A stretch of 64,000 bases of DNA from Tigriopus japonicus (lineage: Eukaryota > Arthropoda > Copepoda > Harpacticoida > Harpacticidae): contig JAAGOF010000220.1 in the NCBI GenBank assembly GCA_010645155.1, positions 1,128,145-1,192,144 of the forward strand, read 5' to 3'. A model generated the notes under the pieces. The model did no database searches. It had not been told where the DNA came from and worked only from the letters and a program-made list of their open reading frames with translations. The stretch's first letter is position 1. Each line of letters begins with the position of its first letter. Positions 23,871-35,800 of the stretch are shown here, one piece after another. Made by a program: the position numbers and the translations under genes.

Positions 23871-26604
23871 GATGCTTTTGGTTTGAAATTACGTTTATTT
23901 GTATCCCAAACACCTGTGAACTATGTTTTTAAATGAATATGTGTAGACAGAGGAGAGGAGAGGGAGGTAGAGCTATGAGGATAGGAAACGGAGAAATGTG
24001 ATGCTAGAAAGGAGGCTTTCTCATTAGAGCTCTTCTTCTTTTCCAGCTTAACATAACACAATGAACATCTCTCTTTTATTGATTGGGATCTGTTAAACAA
24101 ATCACAACACTGAAACACATTGAAGTTCGAGCTCAACGAGCGCAATCTTTTTAGGTGAAAATGTCACACCTCATTGACATTTCAATTCAACGGCAAACAA
24201 AAGAAAACTACACTTCACGCATGTACATACGTAGTCATGTTATGACCAGTGTGGGCCAAATGGTGAAGGAAAGTTTGTGAAATAGTTTTCCTCTTAAATT
24301 TTGCGATCATAGTTACATTCAAGTTATCTATTTATATTGCCAAGGTACATTTTCACAAGTCTGGTTATTTTCAACCTATAATGAAACCCTCATAACTCTG
24401 AAAACCTATTTACAAACTTAGTCTTTAAAGAAGACTGTTGACGCCCCTTTCAACAAGTTTATGGCAATAAAAATAAACAAATATTCGACCTAATGCTGTG
24501 GATCCAAATTTTAAAATTTTTAGCAAATTAATCACTTCGCTCAAGATGTTCCTTTTAATATTTTTGGATTGAATTTGTTAAAATATAGTCGTTACTTTTC
24601 GAGTTTTCATTGTTTGAATTTGGTCACCCCAATTCGGCTATGGAAATGAAAAGCAAAACCCGAAACTAGTGATGTGACTTGGGCAAGTAATGAGTCATCA
24701 CAGACACCCCAAGCACAAGTTGTTGACAAGCATTACTTGGGCAATACACCAATACACTTGGCAAGCTCAAGGAACATTGGAAGATGCAGTTGCCGGCAGT
24801 TACTCTTAGAAGATTTCAGATGCTTGCAGTGTGACTTAGAAGAAAAGAATGTAAAGTTGCATTTTCAATGATCTTTTGACCTTAATAATTTAACAATAAA
24901 CAGTGGAAGTGAAACAAAAAATATTTTGATTTGGATAGCATTTGCAAAACCATGTTTTTTCTTTAGTTTCCGTTCTAAGCCACACATGAATACACTTTTC
25001 GGGCCAATCAAGAATGAGATTTAACAGTCACACTTGGGAACAAGCTCGGTCACTCAGAGTTGCTAGAAAAAAATATAAGATGCCAACTCTTTTTTTTTTT
25101 TTGAAATATTCTCAAAAGCTTTTGCATTTCTCGATACAAAAGCTTTGAATTGTGTATTTTCATCTAAAAATCCATCCTAACAAGGGCATGGGCCCTATTT
25201 CGCTGAAACTTTCTGGTTAATTGAAATTCTGATGCCGAAGGTTTAGTCTTCATTCCTAGCAAATTTGGCAAACCTGTAAGGTGGGAAAAATACTTGTACA
25301 GGCACCCAAGTAGACCCAAGTTTCGGCAAGTCCAAGGTACTGTACCGGACCGCTTGCCCAAGCTCCTGTTTGCCTCCCATCACTACCCGAAACGTCCGCA
25401 TTTCGGTGGTGTTAAAGTGTTGCTGTAAAAGGTGATGTACTAGCCAGAGTTGAGGCATCTTCATCACAACACAAAGGTAAAAGTTAATAACAATGCCTGA
25501 TATTTTGAAGTTAAAAGGAGAGATGGCTAAACTGCATTGGTGTTCATATATGTAATTACACATCTTTGACAAGGAGTTATTGATGTGCATGCCTGAATCA
25601 ATGGCTTTTATAAGCAATCAAATTCAATGACAAGCATTTGATTTTCAAATGATATTAATTTCAAAAGCTGTCAGGCACAGTTGAATTGCGTTTCAATCGC
25701 GTTTATTTCTCAAGTCCAATTTTCATTCATTTGTAGGGGCAAAAACTTTTATAAAGGGTTCAACTAATTGACGCACACAATGATGCTGAACTTTTTTTTG
25801 AAATATTGCTGAAATGAGTAATCCAACACCTTTCAATGTAGATGAAAATGTAGTTGTATTCGTTAGGGCCCAATAACATGTTTTTTGCCGCAGAGCAAAA
25901 AAATCTAGAGGTTTGAAGGAGTAAGGTCAGTTAATAGTCTGGCTTGTCAATCGTCAGCTGACCCTTCACTGTGAGGCCTCTGGGGTTTCTGCTTTGCTGC
26001 ACTAGACAAATATTTTCAGGGTCCTAGTAGTTTGCAATTGAAAATCTTAATGACGTTAGGTGAAATGTTATTCATGGCAAGTACATTGAATTTGAGGTGC
26101 AACTTCATCACAGGTTTGTCCATTCGTTAATGAATATTTTAGCAACCAAGCAACTTTGCTGAATTGCTTTTCACTTTTCTTTCACTAATGCATACTCACA
26201 TTCCTTAGAATTTTAACTTTTTTATCTTTCTCTTTTCAAGAGATTTTCATTTCCGGAAAAATAACCATTGACATTTTCAAAATGATCATTGATCTGAACA
26301 GAACACCGTGGTGATCAAGATGAAGTTTTTAGAAAATATTTTGACCAGGCCTACAACCGATTCAATTTCACATTTGCATTTGCATTCCAAACATCATATT
26401 TGGGTGGGTTATAGTTGACCAACCCGATCCTATTGTGGAACTAAACAACCCCGGTCTGACCAAATTATCATGCATTGTATTATTTTCCATTGAAACGTTC
26501 TTTTTCAAGCGCTCCTACCATCTGAAAACTCACCAGGCGCCCAACAGCGGAATCTCCAGACCAAATCGGGGGATTGGGGGATTAGGGAAGATTGGGGTAG
26601 GAGA
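23871..26604. other. Divergent intergenic region FHIP2 / U1-70K
   Basis: Between two divergently transcribed genes. It starts with a purine-rich tract (gagaggagagggagg at about 23952) upstream of FHIP2 and contains the 719-bp hAT-like element 24666-25384. The rest (25400-26600) is AT-rich with nothing recognisable. Confidence 0.55.
24666..25384. mobile_element. hAT-like non-autonomous element, family A (719 bp)
   Basis: A perfect 8-bp direct repeat ACCCGAAA flanks the element (24658-24665 and 25385-25392). The left end is CTAGTGATGTGACTTGGGCAAG; the right end complements AGTGATGGGA and carries a subterminal CTTGCCCAAGC. An 8-bp duplication with short AGTGATG termini fits the hAT superfamily. 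A relative with the same CTTGGGCAAG subterminal motif is at 42649-42946. No transposase is seen. Confidence 0.85.
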
Positions 26605-26831
26605 CGTGGTGTTGTGGTTAGCGCAGTTTCCTGTAGTGAGAGAGGTCCCAGGTTCGATTCTCCTTCCCGACCTTTATCAAGGAAACTTTTAGACGTTAAT
26701 ACACACCCACAGACGGAGAACCATTCTGATACCGGACTTGAAATTGCCTATCGGAAATATTTGAATGATGTGATGGCTGGCTTCGCTGGCCGGGCGAGGC
26801 TCAACCCTCCGACCCTAGCACCAAAACTCCA
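26605..26831 (+). repeat. tRNA-derived SINE upstream of U1-70K
   Basis: The RNA polymerase III A box (gtggttagcgcagtttcctg, 26614 onward) and B box (ggttcgattct, 26651-26661) are well preserved, about 32 nt apart as in tRNA genes. The tRNA-unrelated body (ccggacttgaaattgcctatcgg, gatggctggcttcgctggcc) matches the older copy at 4818-5035. It ends in gcaccaaaactccaaaaaaaa about 220 bp before the U1-70K start codon. The tRNA-like head is not a complete tRNA gene. Confidence 0.85.
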
Positions 26832-27054
26832 AAAAAAATGGCTTTTTATTTGCCCTCACTGTGGCAACGCTGTGGGCATTTTCAGCTGACGCCATTCCCA
26901 ATCAACCAACGACGTAATCCATCGACTTCGGTGCTAGTGAGACTACAGTTTAGGCGTGATTGTCCGCCTCACCCTCTTCCTCGGATCAATCGATCGATCG
27001 CCACGCCCTCCTCCTCCTCCTCCCCTTGTAGTGAATGCTCGGGTCTAAACCGCC

Positions 27055-30000
27055 ATGACGCAGTTTCTTCCTCCGAATTTGTTGGCGTTGTTCGCTCCGC
27101 GTGAACCCATCCGCTATTTGCCGCCGCCGGATAAATTGCCGCACGAAAAGAAGAACGTGCACACCACGTATCACGGCGTGGCTCAATTCATCGCCGGAAA
27201 CTTTGAAGACCCCAAGGACACGCCGCCCCCGGTCAAGGCCGAAAATCGAGAAGAGAGGTGAGTAAACGAGGAATTGCCGGAAGCGCCAAATTATCCTGGA
27301 TTTTTTAAGGAGCCTAGGAACGATTTTCAAAAAGATCAATACTTCGGCCAATGTCACCTGGCTGGGATTGCGGTGCATTCAGGCCAAAAACAAGCTATTT
27401 TAATGATTTTAATGTCAAAAAATACTTTGAAAGTGAAGATCATTTGATTGAAAACTGCGGTAATTTGTGAAAGAACCGTAGAGTTGCCAAGAAAGTAGGA
27501 AAAACGATATCTGAGAAGCGGTTCAGCAACGGCATGGCTCAAAGTACCCCTAGATTATCTGATAACAACATAAGCTCTTTCAAGAGAAAAGAAGAACCTT
27601 CATACAACGAAGAAATTAAGAATTGTGGGGAATATGAGTTTGATTCTGAACCACGCGTTCCAAAACTTGAGCGAGCCGGATCAAATTTAAAAAGCGCATG
27701 CTCACAATTCCATTCGAATAAGTTGAAAAACTTGATATCAGAAATTGAAAAAAATAGAATAACTGGTTGGCAACGGGATATGATCGTGTGTTAGAGACGC
27801 GTTTTCTTTTAACTTAATTCTTAGTTATTAAGAATCTATTTTTTCCAATGCACCCTCTATTCCTAGACTCTCCGTTTTAGCTCAATTGCGAGTCGAATCT
27901 AAAGTTATACCCTTACATATTAGTGCAATAGTGTTGATGATTTTTAATACTGACTATTGGGCCAGCGGGCCTTAGGGTTTATAGCTTTATACTGTGGTGA
28001 TTTCATTCGTCAGACTCTCAAAAAGTATTTTTTCTGTATTTTAGATTAGCCCGAAAAAAACGCGAGAAAGAGGAACAAGTGGCTTACAAATTAGAGCAAG
28101 AGATTGCCTTGTGGGACCCCACTTCGATTCCCAATGCCACAGCCGATCCGTTCAAGACTCTCTTTGTGGGACGGATCAATTATTACACGACGGAATCCAA
28201 GATTCGACGAGAATTCGAGACTTTTGGCCCCATCAAAAGCATTCATATGGTGACGGATCCCGAAAAAGACAAACCCAGGGGTTATTGCTTTATTGAGTTT
28301 GAGCATGAAAGGGATATGCATTGTAAGTACTCTTCAGTCAGTTCATGGCAGGGATGGGGCTGAACTCCAGGGGATAATAGATGGGATGAAATCGGCTAGA
28401 TGGGGGATGATTATCGACTTATATCGATTTGGGAAGAAGAGTAGGATTTGGAAGGGTTGGCACGGGGAGAGGCTTTGGAAAAGTAGCTTTCTTTTGTAGT
28501 TTGTCAGCGAGACAAGTTCAGATTATGGTAGACCTCTTTTGTCGTTTTCTTATACCAACAACGCACTCCAATGATCCCAAACTTTAGATATCCTTGCTTG
28601 AATGTCTAGTGGAGTCGCAAAATGAGTGGGAGGTTTGTATAGCTCAGTGAAGATTTTTTCGCGAGGTTTGTATGGTGGTAAGGAATCGTCGTTTCTGCTG
28701 GCTTGCAGTTTAACCAAAAACAAAGACCTTTTAATTGCTTTTGTTTCAATGAATTTGTAATCAATAGCCTCGGTAAGGGCACCACACTGAGGTGGGTATA
28801 TGACTCTACTACTACTCTGTCTTGTTTTGAGACAAGTAAGTATATCAAACCAATTTCTTTTTGGCAAACTTGGCCGTGGCATTCATTCCCAAGTCCAGTG
28901 ATTAAACCGGGTTAGTGGCCCAAAGTAAGTTCAATGCAATTTGAGTCGGGGGTTAGCAAACCAACCCCCCATCCTTCCTGGTAGGTATGAATGAATAATC
29001 ATTGAGAATGGCAAGTATTGATAACGACAAGCTTATGCTTGTTTCTGGCGGATCGATAAACCTTAAAGGTCAGTCGGTCATCGGTCACACTCCCACACCA
29101 CCATACTCGCGGAACAGGTTCAATCAACGGGTTTCATTTGATCTCTTTCCCAACTTGGAGAACACTATTAGTCTTTGGCTGAAAAGCCGCGCCTTTACCA
29201 TTGAAAGGCTAGTAAACATGAATAATTGGCTCTACGTGGGTTGGGAGAGAGATGCATGTGTGTTGGCACAGGTCAAAGTATTAGAAATCCCATTCACTTC
29301 CAGCCGCCTACAAGAAAGCTGACGGAATGAAGATTGACGGGAGGCGGGTTCTGGTTGATGTTGAACGGGCCAGAACAGTCAAAGGATGGCTACCCAGGCG
29401 ATTAGGTAAGTGATCAGTTTGTTTATGAAGGAATTCGTCCCAAAGTTTAAATAGACGCCAATAGATGGCGGGAACGGTAGGGCAAGGGAAGAAACCAAGT
29501 CCTGTGAGCGTAGCGCATAATACTTGCCCCCTCTTTCACACCATCTATTAGCAATTTTTTTCTAGCTTAGGGTAAAATGCTTCAATGAAAAGCAGAACAA
29601 TTACGGTTGTAATCATGAGCGAAAAAAAAAATCACATTTTTAGCATAACGCCATCATGAACATGTTGCAGCATTTTAAATAGAATGCTTTCTTGGAATTC
29701 AAATCACAAAGATTAGATTTCGCACTTTTTGAAAAAGCGTTTTTAAAAATTGAAAAAAATCATTTTGGCTGGTCCATCCCCAAATTTTTTTTGGCGGTCT
29801 TCACACTTTTGCTTAGCTTCTTTTCGCACGTTCTACTGTAAAATAGATAGAATAGAAGTAAAGATAATGTAAATAGAGTTCTTATAAAATATCCGAGTAG
29901 AATTACTCGTTATTCTGAAAGAAAGAATGCAAAAAATTTCGAACTTATAGTCTGTAAAAAAATATTGCTGTCTGAAGAAAATAACAGGCTGAATCAGTTT

Positions 30001-30604
30001 TCTCTGATGAAAAGTGACAACTTAAGACAAAAATATTCATTTTGAAGACGTTTTCATGCCTTCATTAAAGCAAAAAACAACTCTTTTGGCCCATCCATTT
30101 ATTGAACTTGAAATCTTCCTATAAATAAACTTCCGGCACTCACTTCGATATCTTTTCCCTTTAGGTGGTGGATTGGGAGGAACCCGAAGAGGAGGCGCAG
30201 ATGTCAACATACGCCATTCGGGTCGTGAAGACGGTCCTCGCCACCGCTCACGTTCTAGAGAGCGTGAGCGTCGCTCGCGCTCAAGGGACAAAGAGCGCCA
30301 TCGTCGACGTCGTTCTCGAAGTCGATCTCGGAAGCGCTCGCGCCGGTCACGCTCGCGCGGCGAGCGAGGTGAGCGTGATCGGGACCGCCGGCGCACAAAG
30401 TCGCGTGATCGCAAGCGTTCCAGGAGGTCGAGATCGCGCTCCCGCGGAGAGCGGCGGGATCGGCGTGAGCGTGACCGTAGACGCGACGGAGGTGACCTCA
30501 ACATTAAGGACGAACCGGATGCTTATGGTTATGATGAATATGGTGTACAGGTTAAGCAGGAGGAAGAAGACTCGTACTTATTGAAACGGGAAGAGGGTCT
30601 GTAA
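27055..30604 (+). CDS. SNRNP70: U1 small nuclear ribonucleoprotein 70 kDa (U1-70K)
   Basis: U1-70K binds stem-loop I of U1 snRNA and helps define 5' splice sites in the nucleus. Four exons join in phase to 340 residues: 27055-27257, 28045-28322, 29304-29405 and 30165-30604 (TAA). The N-terminus ([18 protein letters not shown], then [11 protein letters not shown]) is the conserved U1 snRNP70 N-terminal region. The RRM has RNP2 LFVGRI (about 107-112) and RNP1 RGYCFIEF (about 146-153). After it come [18 protein letters not shown] and [22 protein letters not shown], then a long RS/RE/RD-rich tail and an acidic end with [11 protein letters not shown]. The start has a good context (aaccgccATGA). 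A poly(A) signal AATAAA lies at 30651-30656. The protein is shorter than the human one because the tail is shorter. Confidence 0.96.
29455..29553. repeat. Short inverted-repeat element in U1-70K intron 3
   Basis: A roughly 97-bp stretch runs from acgccaatagatgg to its inverted partner ccatctattagc. A diverged relative, cgccaatagatggc...gatgccatctacc, is at positions 10-95. It looks like a very short MITE; no target duplication is clear. Confidence 0.5.
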
Positions 30605-32880
30605 GGTTGCGTAGTTCAATCGAGGAGGTAGCTTTCCTTAACAAATCATGAATAAAAATTGTGTTACCATGAACTCTTCTGGATTTGTGTTCTATTTATA
30701 CATATTGATTATTCCATTGCTTGCGCTTGGTGATATGTAGACCAGGGAATTTGATGCAAAAAAACTTTTATCGGCATTTTGGACCCTTACTTGCACTGAT
30801 TTGCATTTTGAGCGATAATTTACATTTTGTTTGCCATCTTGGAGACTTTTTGGGGAAATGAGCAGAAAAACGTGATTTTTAGGGATCAAAAATAATTTTC
30901 AGAACTAATTTTTTAAGTATGGATACGAAAACAAGTGATTTTTCCCATCTCGTATTTTTTCATTCGATTTTTCTGGTTCTGAAGTTCGAAAAATGGAATT
31001 GACAAAGACTATTTTTGAACATTTTTGCGCTCGATTTCAAGTCTCTTCTCTGATGCCTTTTCACATCCACAGGCATAGAAAAAATTCAAAGATACGTAAA
31101 TATGGTGCTCAAAGGACAAAAAATTGCAATTTTAAGCCCCATAAATCTTGAATCGACAACTAAGACATTATAATTCCAAGGCCTAGTGAAATGTAAAGCG
31201 AGATTTTACTGAAAACTTTTTGAAAGCTGCCCAGGCTGTTTCCACCTAAATAAACTTAGATTTTTACAACTTATTTTCAAATTTTCTAGAAAGGGAACAC
31301 GGAAAAAAACCTTTTTTCGTGATTCTTGGCTCGAAAAATTATTTTGGGGGAATTTGAATGCTACCTGTGAACAAGGTCATTTTTTCCAAGGTGAAAGAAC
31401 GAGTCCAAAAATTTTGGGTCCAACAACAAGAACGAAATATTTTTCGACTGAGGATATCAGACCGAAAAAGTATCCCAACCAAGCAATTTACTAATTCTAA
31501 TTCGATGTACAAGTAAAACTAACAAAATAGGCTTACTATATCATGACAATAACAGTACGAGAAAGTTGTAATCTTTAAACTTTTGTGGAACTTGGTAATC
31601 GTATTACTTAGCATTTCTGCCTCATTCTTCACTCCAAAATGATTCGTAACGGTTTGCAAATGCAGTTTCCGTCAACGTGCTAAATATTAAAAAAACCTTA
31701 GTTAATTTTTCAATTGTGACTCCTTTTTCGTAATGAAGCACTGATAAGATTCTAATCGGGCATTGTTTTGAGACGACTTTACCTCCAACCTTGCAGGCAT
31801 GCCTCTAATGTCTTGCCATACGCATTTGCATATTCATAAAACCAGCTCGTTCTTTGGTTGTTTCCGCTTCAAGGAGCGGATTAGGTGCTCTACTGGCTAA
31901 CAAACAGGGTTGGTTCACCTTCGGTCAAATTGCAAGCATAATATGTTGTCTCTTGATTTTTTCTAATATTGGAGCAAACTTTAACCAAAATATAACATTA
32001 ATGCAAGTCTTCATTACATATCTGATAACTACATGTCTTTGTTGAAATCAAGCGGACATCTTTACTTTGGCAGCAGGGGCAAAGAGCAATCAGATAACAA
32101 AAAAATTGAGAGACCTTTGACCCTTAAAGCACCCATCCTTAAGTTTTCATCTTTTTGATTTGTTTTTTCTTATTTTACTTGTTACCAATTGTTTTGTGTC
32201 AAAATCAATTTGAAGGCATTTGCGGGTTCTGCCAATATTTTATTGAAGGAAATGACTTTTAGAACCTGACATTTCAGCAAGTTATGTTAAGACAGCCACA
32301 GCTTATGGGAAGCATTGCTTTTTCTGCTACCAGGGCATGTATTCTCAAATCATACTTCATACTTGAAGCCTCACTTTCTTATTAGTAATTTGACAATTCA
32401 AGTACCAAGTATGAGTATGAACCCTTTAGTGAGAAATTTCTCAATGAATACATTTTATACATTATACTGGCACAATAAGAAAAAATGACCCCCAAAACCA
32501 ACCCTGGCCATATGGTACAAATGCGTAGGCCTTACATTCTTGCGATATTCGAAATGGGCTGGAAGCAATTTAAGGCACCTATGTCAATCGCCCGAGGTCC
32601 TGGTCGTCATCCACGAACATTTCTTGAATGTCGAACACAAAGTTATCGCCAAAAGGCGGAGACCCACCGACATACACACTCACACACCGTTATCCCCTGC
32701 GTCTTGACCGGTTTGACATGCCACATCCTACTATTATGTTCGGGTGTGTGAGTCCTGATTTAGTTCTGGACTCTCATTGGGGTCAGGTGGAAACAATTTT
32801 TCACTCACTAACTTTCGTGTTTGACTGGGTGAGATTGTGATTAAGTGGCATGCTATCGAATCCAGGATCAATTGGCAAAT
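30605..32880. other. Intergenic region U1-70K / channel-thioredoxin gene
   Basis: About 2.3 kb. The first part is the U1-70K 3' UTR with AATAAA at 30651. A dispersed repeat (30741-31000) follows, shared with 17655-17960. The remainder is AT-rich. Just before the next gene, an acceptor-like tcgaatccag at 32861-32870 precedes the first ATG, so a non-coding exon may lie in this interval. Confidence 0.5.
30741..31000. repeat. Dispersed repeat, copy 2
   Basis: Similar in order and sequence to 17655-17960: ggaatttgatgcaaaaaaactttt, cattttggac, tttgcattttgagcg, aaaaacgtgattttt. The class is not recognised. Confidence 0.6.
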
Positions 32881-35800
32881 ATGGATATCGGCCGAGACGT
32901 TCTAACTCGAACCCTTTTGGGATCCACGGATTCCGAGAAAGTGTTTACTCCATGGTGGATCACAGCACATCATTATTTGGTCTACACTATTGTTATTTTA
33001 GGTGAGCAAACGTGTCTCTACCGGACAAGCGATATAAAAATCAACTATGATTTTACATTCGACGTTGCTGATTCATCAAAAAACGGCACGTTTTGGAAAA
33101 AATATAGGAACGCAAGTGGGCAAAAGACTGCCAGTTTAAGAAGTGTTGTAAAAATGGCAATATATCCTTTCACTGAGAAATTTTAGTTTTCAATTATCCT
33201 TATGAAAGGTGGGCAATCAATGTCAAGGCTTACTTAATTGGTGTCTTGATTTGGTGTCTCATCAAGCAGAGCAGGGGTGCATATTTCAGGTAAATAAAGC
33301 ATACCTTTCAGGCCCAAATAGTGGTAAATAAGTAATTGGATGGCAAATAAAATGACAAATAGGCACGAAAAATTGCCAATAATGTGGCAAAACGAGCCAC
33401 TAAATTGAAAACGCCTAAAGTTTGGCAAATAAGCATAACGTTTCACCTCTGTTGGGGGATGAAAACGAAATAGACTTACACAGGATTGCTTCAAGCGAGC
33501 GTTTTGAATCATTCCACTAGGGCAAGGATGACTCAACGAAGGATATATTACAGAATACTACTTAAGGCCAAGTTACTTCAATGAAAATTCAACGGAACAT
33601 TTACTGCTTTGAAATAACCTCTCATTTTAGTACAATGACAGGCCTTAAGCTGTATTTCTGTAATTCGTTCTGAGAAATTAAGATGTCCTTGACTAGGGCA
33701 GGGACCACTGTAAGTCAGGACGAATTTCAAAAATACACACTGGGTCCGATCATTGTACTAAAATGTGAGGTTTTTGCAACAAATATATTGTTCCGTTTAA
33801 TTTTCATTGTACTAATCGGACCCAGTGTGTATTTTGAAAGTAATCCTGGCTTGAGCCATCCATGACTAGGGGTACAACAGGGCCGTTGGCTTTGCTGAGT
33901 TGCTCTGCCCATTTTGGCGAATAAAAGTTTTTCCCTATTTAAGCGCCCATTTGTTGAATCTAGAGCCATGGAAACGATCAATATTTTACGTCTTGATGCC
34001 TCTGCTTTCACGCGGTTGAAAATATGCTCAGTTTATTTGCCAGAAAATGAGACATATAAAATCATATAATAGCAGAAAGACACATTAACAACGATTGCAT
34101 TTCCCTGTATGCGTAATATTTTGAAATATTGATATGATTCTTTGGAATCCACTGAACAAATCAATATCTTGGAAAGATTGTTTGAATCAATGTTAAATCC
34201 TAAGTTTTGCAACAGCAAAAAAACTTGTTTCATTGCTTTTTACTTGATCATCCTAAAGCATTAATTTTGCGTACTATTGACCCATTACCAGGCAAGGTAT
34301 TTTTGCGTGAAATATCGATCGTTTCCAAGGAGGCTGAGAAATTTTTGTACTTTTGAGGGAAGTTCTAGTTTCAAAATTATATTTTGAACTTGTTAAAAAC
34401 TTTCTGTTTCCAATCAAACATTCTTGATGAAATCCTGATGCAATTTGTGCATTTCAGATCCATGCCTCACAATGTATTCTTAATCTTGGGTGTGACAAGA
34501 TCAATGCATCCCCTGACTAAAGAACCTCATTGCATGCAACCAACATATATCAAACCTTACGAAACTCAATTATGTTAATGGGAGGAACTGACAAATAATG
34601 TAGATTGCTGGCTTAGGTTTGATTGTATACTAAGGTCGCTATTTCTAAAAAGGTCCTTATAAACTTAAAGGCATTAAGCTAAGGAAATGTCAGTGTAATG
34701 GGACGCTATGGGTGACTTTTTAAGTTCAAAGACGAGGTTTTTTTACTCTTTATCCGACAACTATTTGCACTTTCAAACTTTTTCTGCATTTCATTTTGCA
34801 TTTTGGGCACATTTTTTCCACGACTTTTGGTAACTAAAAGGCTTTGTTTATTTGCACTTTTTGCCCGTCTCTAATAATATTTAACCCAACCATACATGGT
34901 TTTCATAAAATTGACATGATGGACTTATCATTTGTCTTTATTTTCTTTTTATCAAATGCTTTTGAGTAGGCTTAGTGGCCGTTCCAATCAACAGCATGTT
35001 GGCAGTTCATGGAAATTGTGCCTACAAATATGATTCAACGGACAACTATGTTCTACCACATCAATTGTGCCAAATTGATCCTCAAACAGGCCAACTAATT
35101 TTGGAAACCAAATTTTGCACAAGTGACCTCAGGTATGTTAATTCATTTAAAAAATATTTAATATTGGTGATTCAAAGGTTAAGTTCTTTTTTCTAGGGAG
35201 ACTTTGAAAAATGCTTTCGGTGTGACATCATTCACCGTCGGCGATGTCTTTGAAGTCCACAATGTAACTGACATAAAGAAATCCTTGGAAACGTTAAAAG
35301 AAGCTCAGGTAACCATCAAGACTAATGACAAGAATGATGATGTCTTCAATTTACACAGAACAAATCAACAATATACGTTTCATTACGAATGAGACCTTGT
35401 TTTAGATAGCTGATACACCGCTTAATTGCTTGAACCTGTGATCTAGCCCAAGGCGTTCGTTCTCTGTCAACTAGGACTTTCAAACCAGATTGGCTGGAGC
35501 ATACGGAAAAGCAGCGAAGCAGTTAAATGGATAAACCATTAAAATATCAACTGACGTGTTTCAATTTTCGATTCAATCAGACGCCTTAGTCAAAATTTTA
35601 GAGCTCATTCAGACTCCATCGAATGGGATCTGGCTTTTCCAGTATCGGGTCATGGTCGGTTCGGCGACTTTTCGGATGGAATCGGTTTTTTTATGAGGGG
35701 GGCTGATTTTTTAATACCGTTACAAAGAATGGGATTCCCTGTAAAGAGAGTTAATGATTAATTTAGATTATATGATTACCGTTTATTCGGAATTTGATCT

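Noticed and set aside
26614..26661. A tRNA gene
   Set aside because: A and B boxes are present, but the acceptor and anticodon stems do not pair and the sequence continues into a SINE body shared with 4818-5035.
30037..30584. Long frames on both strands in the last U1-70K exon
   Set aside because: They are shadows of the repetitive Arg/Ser codons; only the frame ending at 30604 continues the U1-70K protein.
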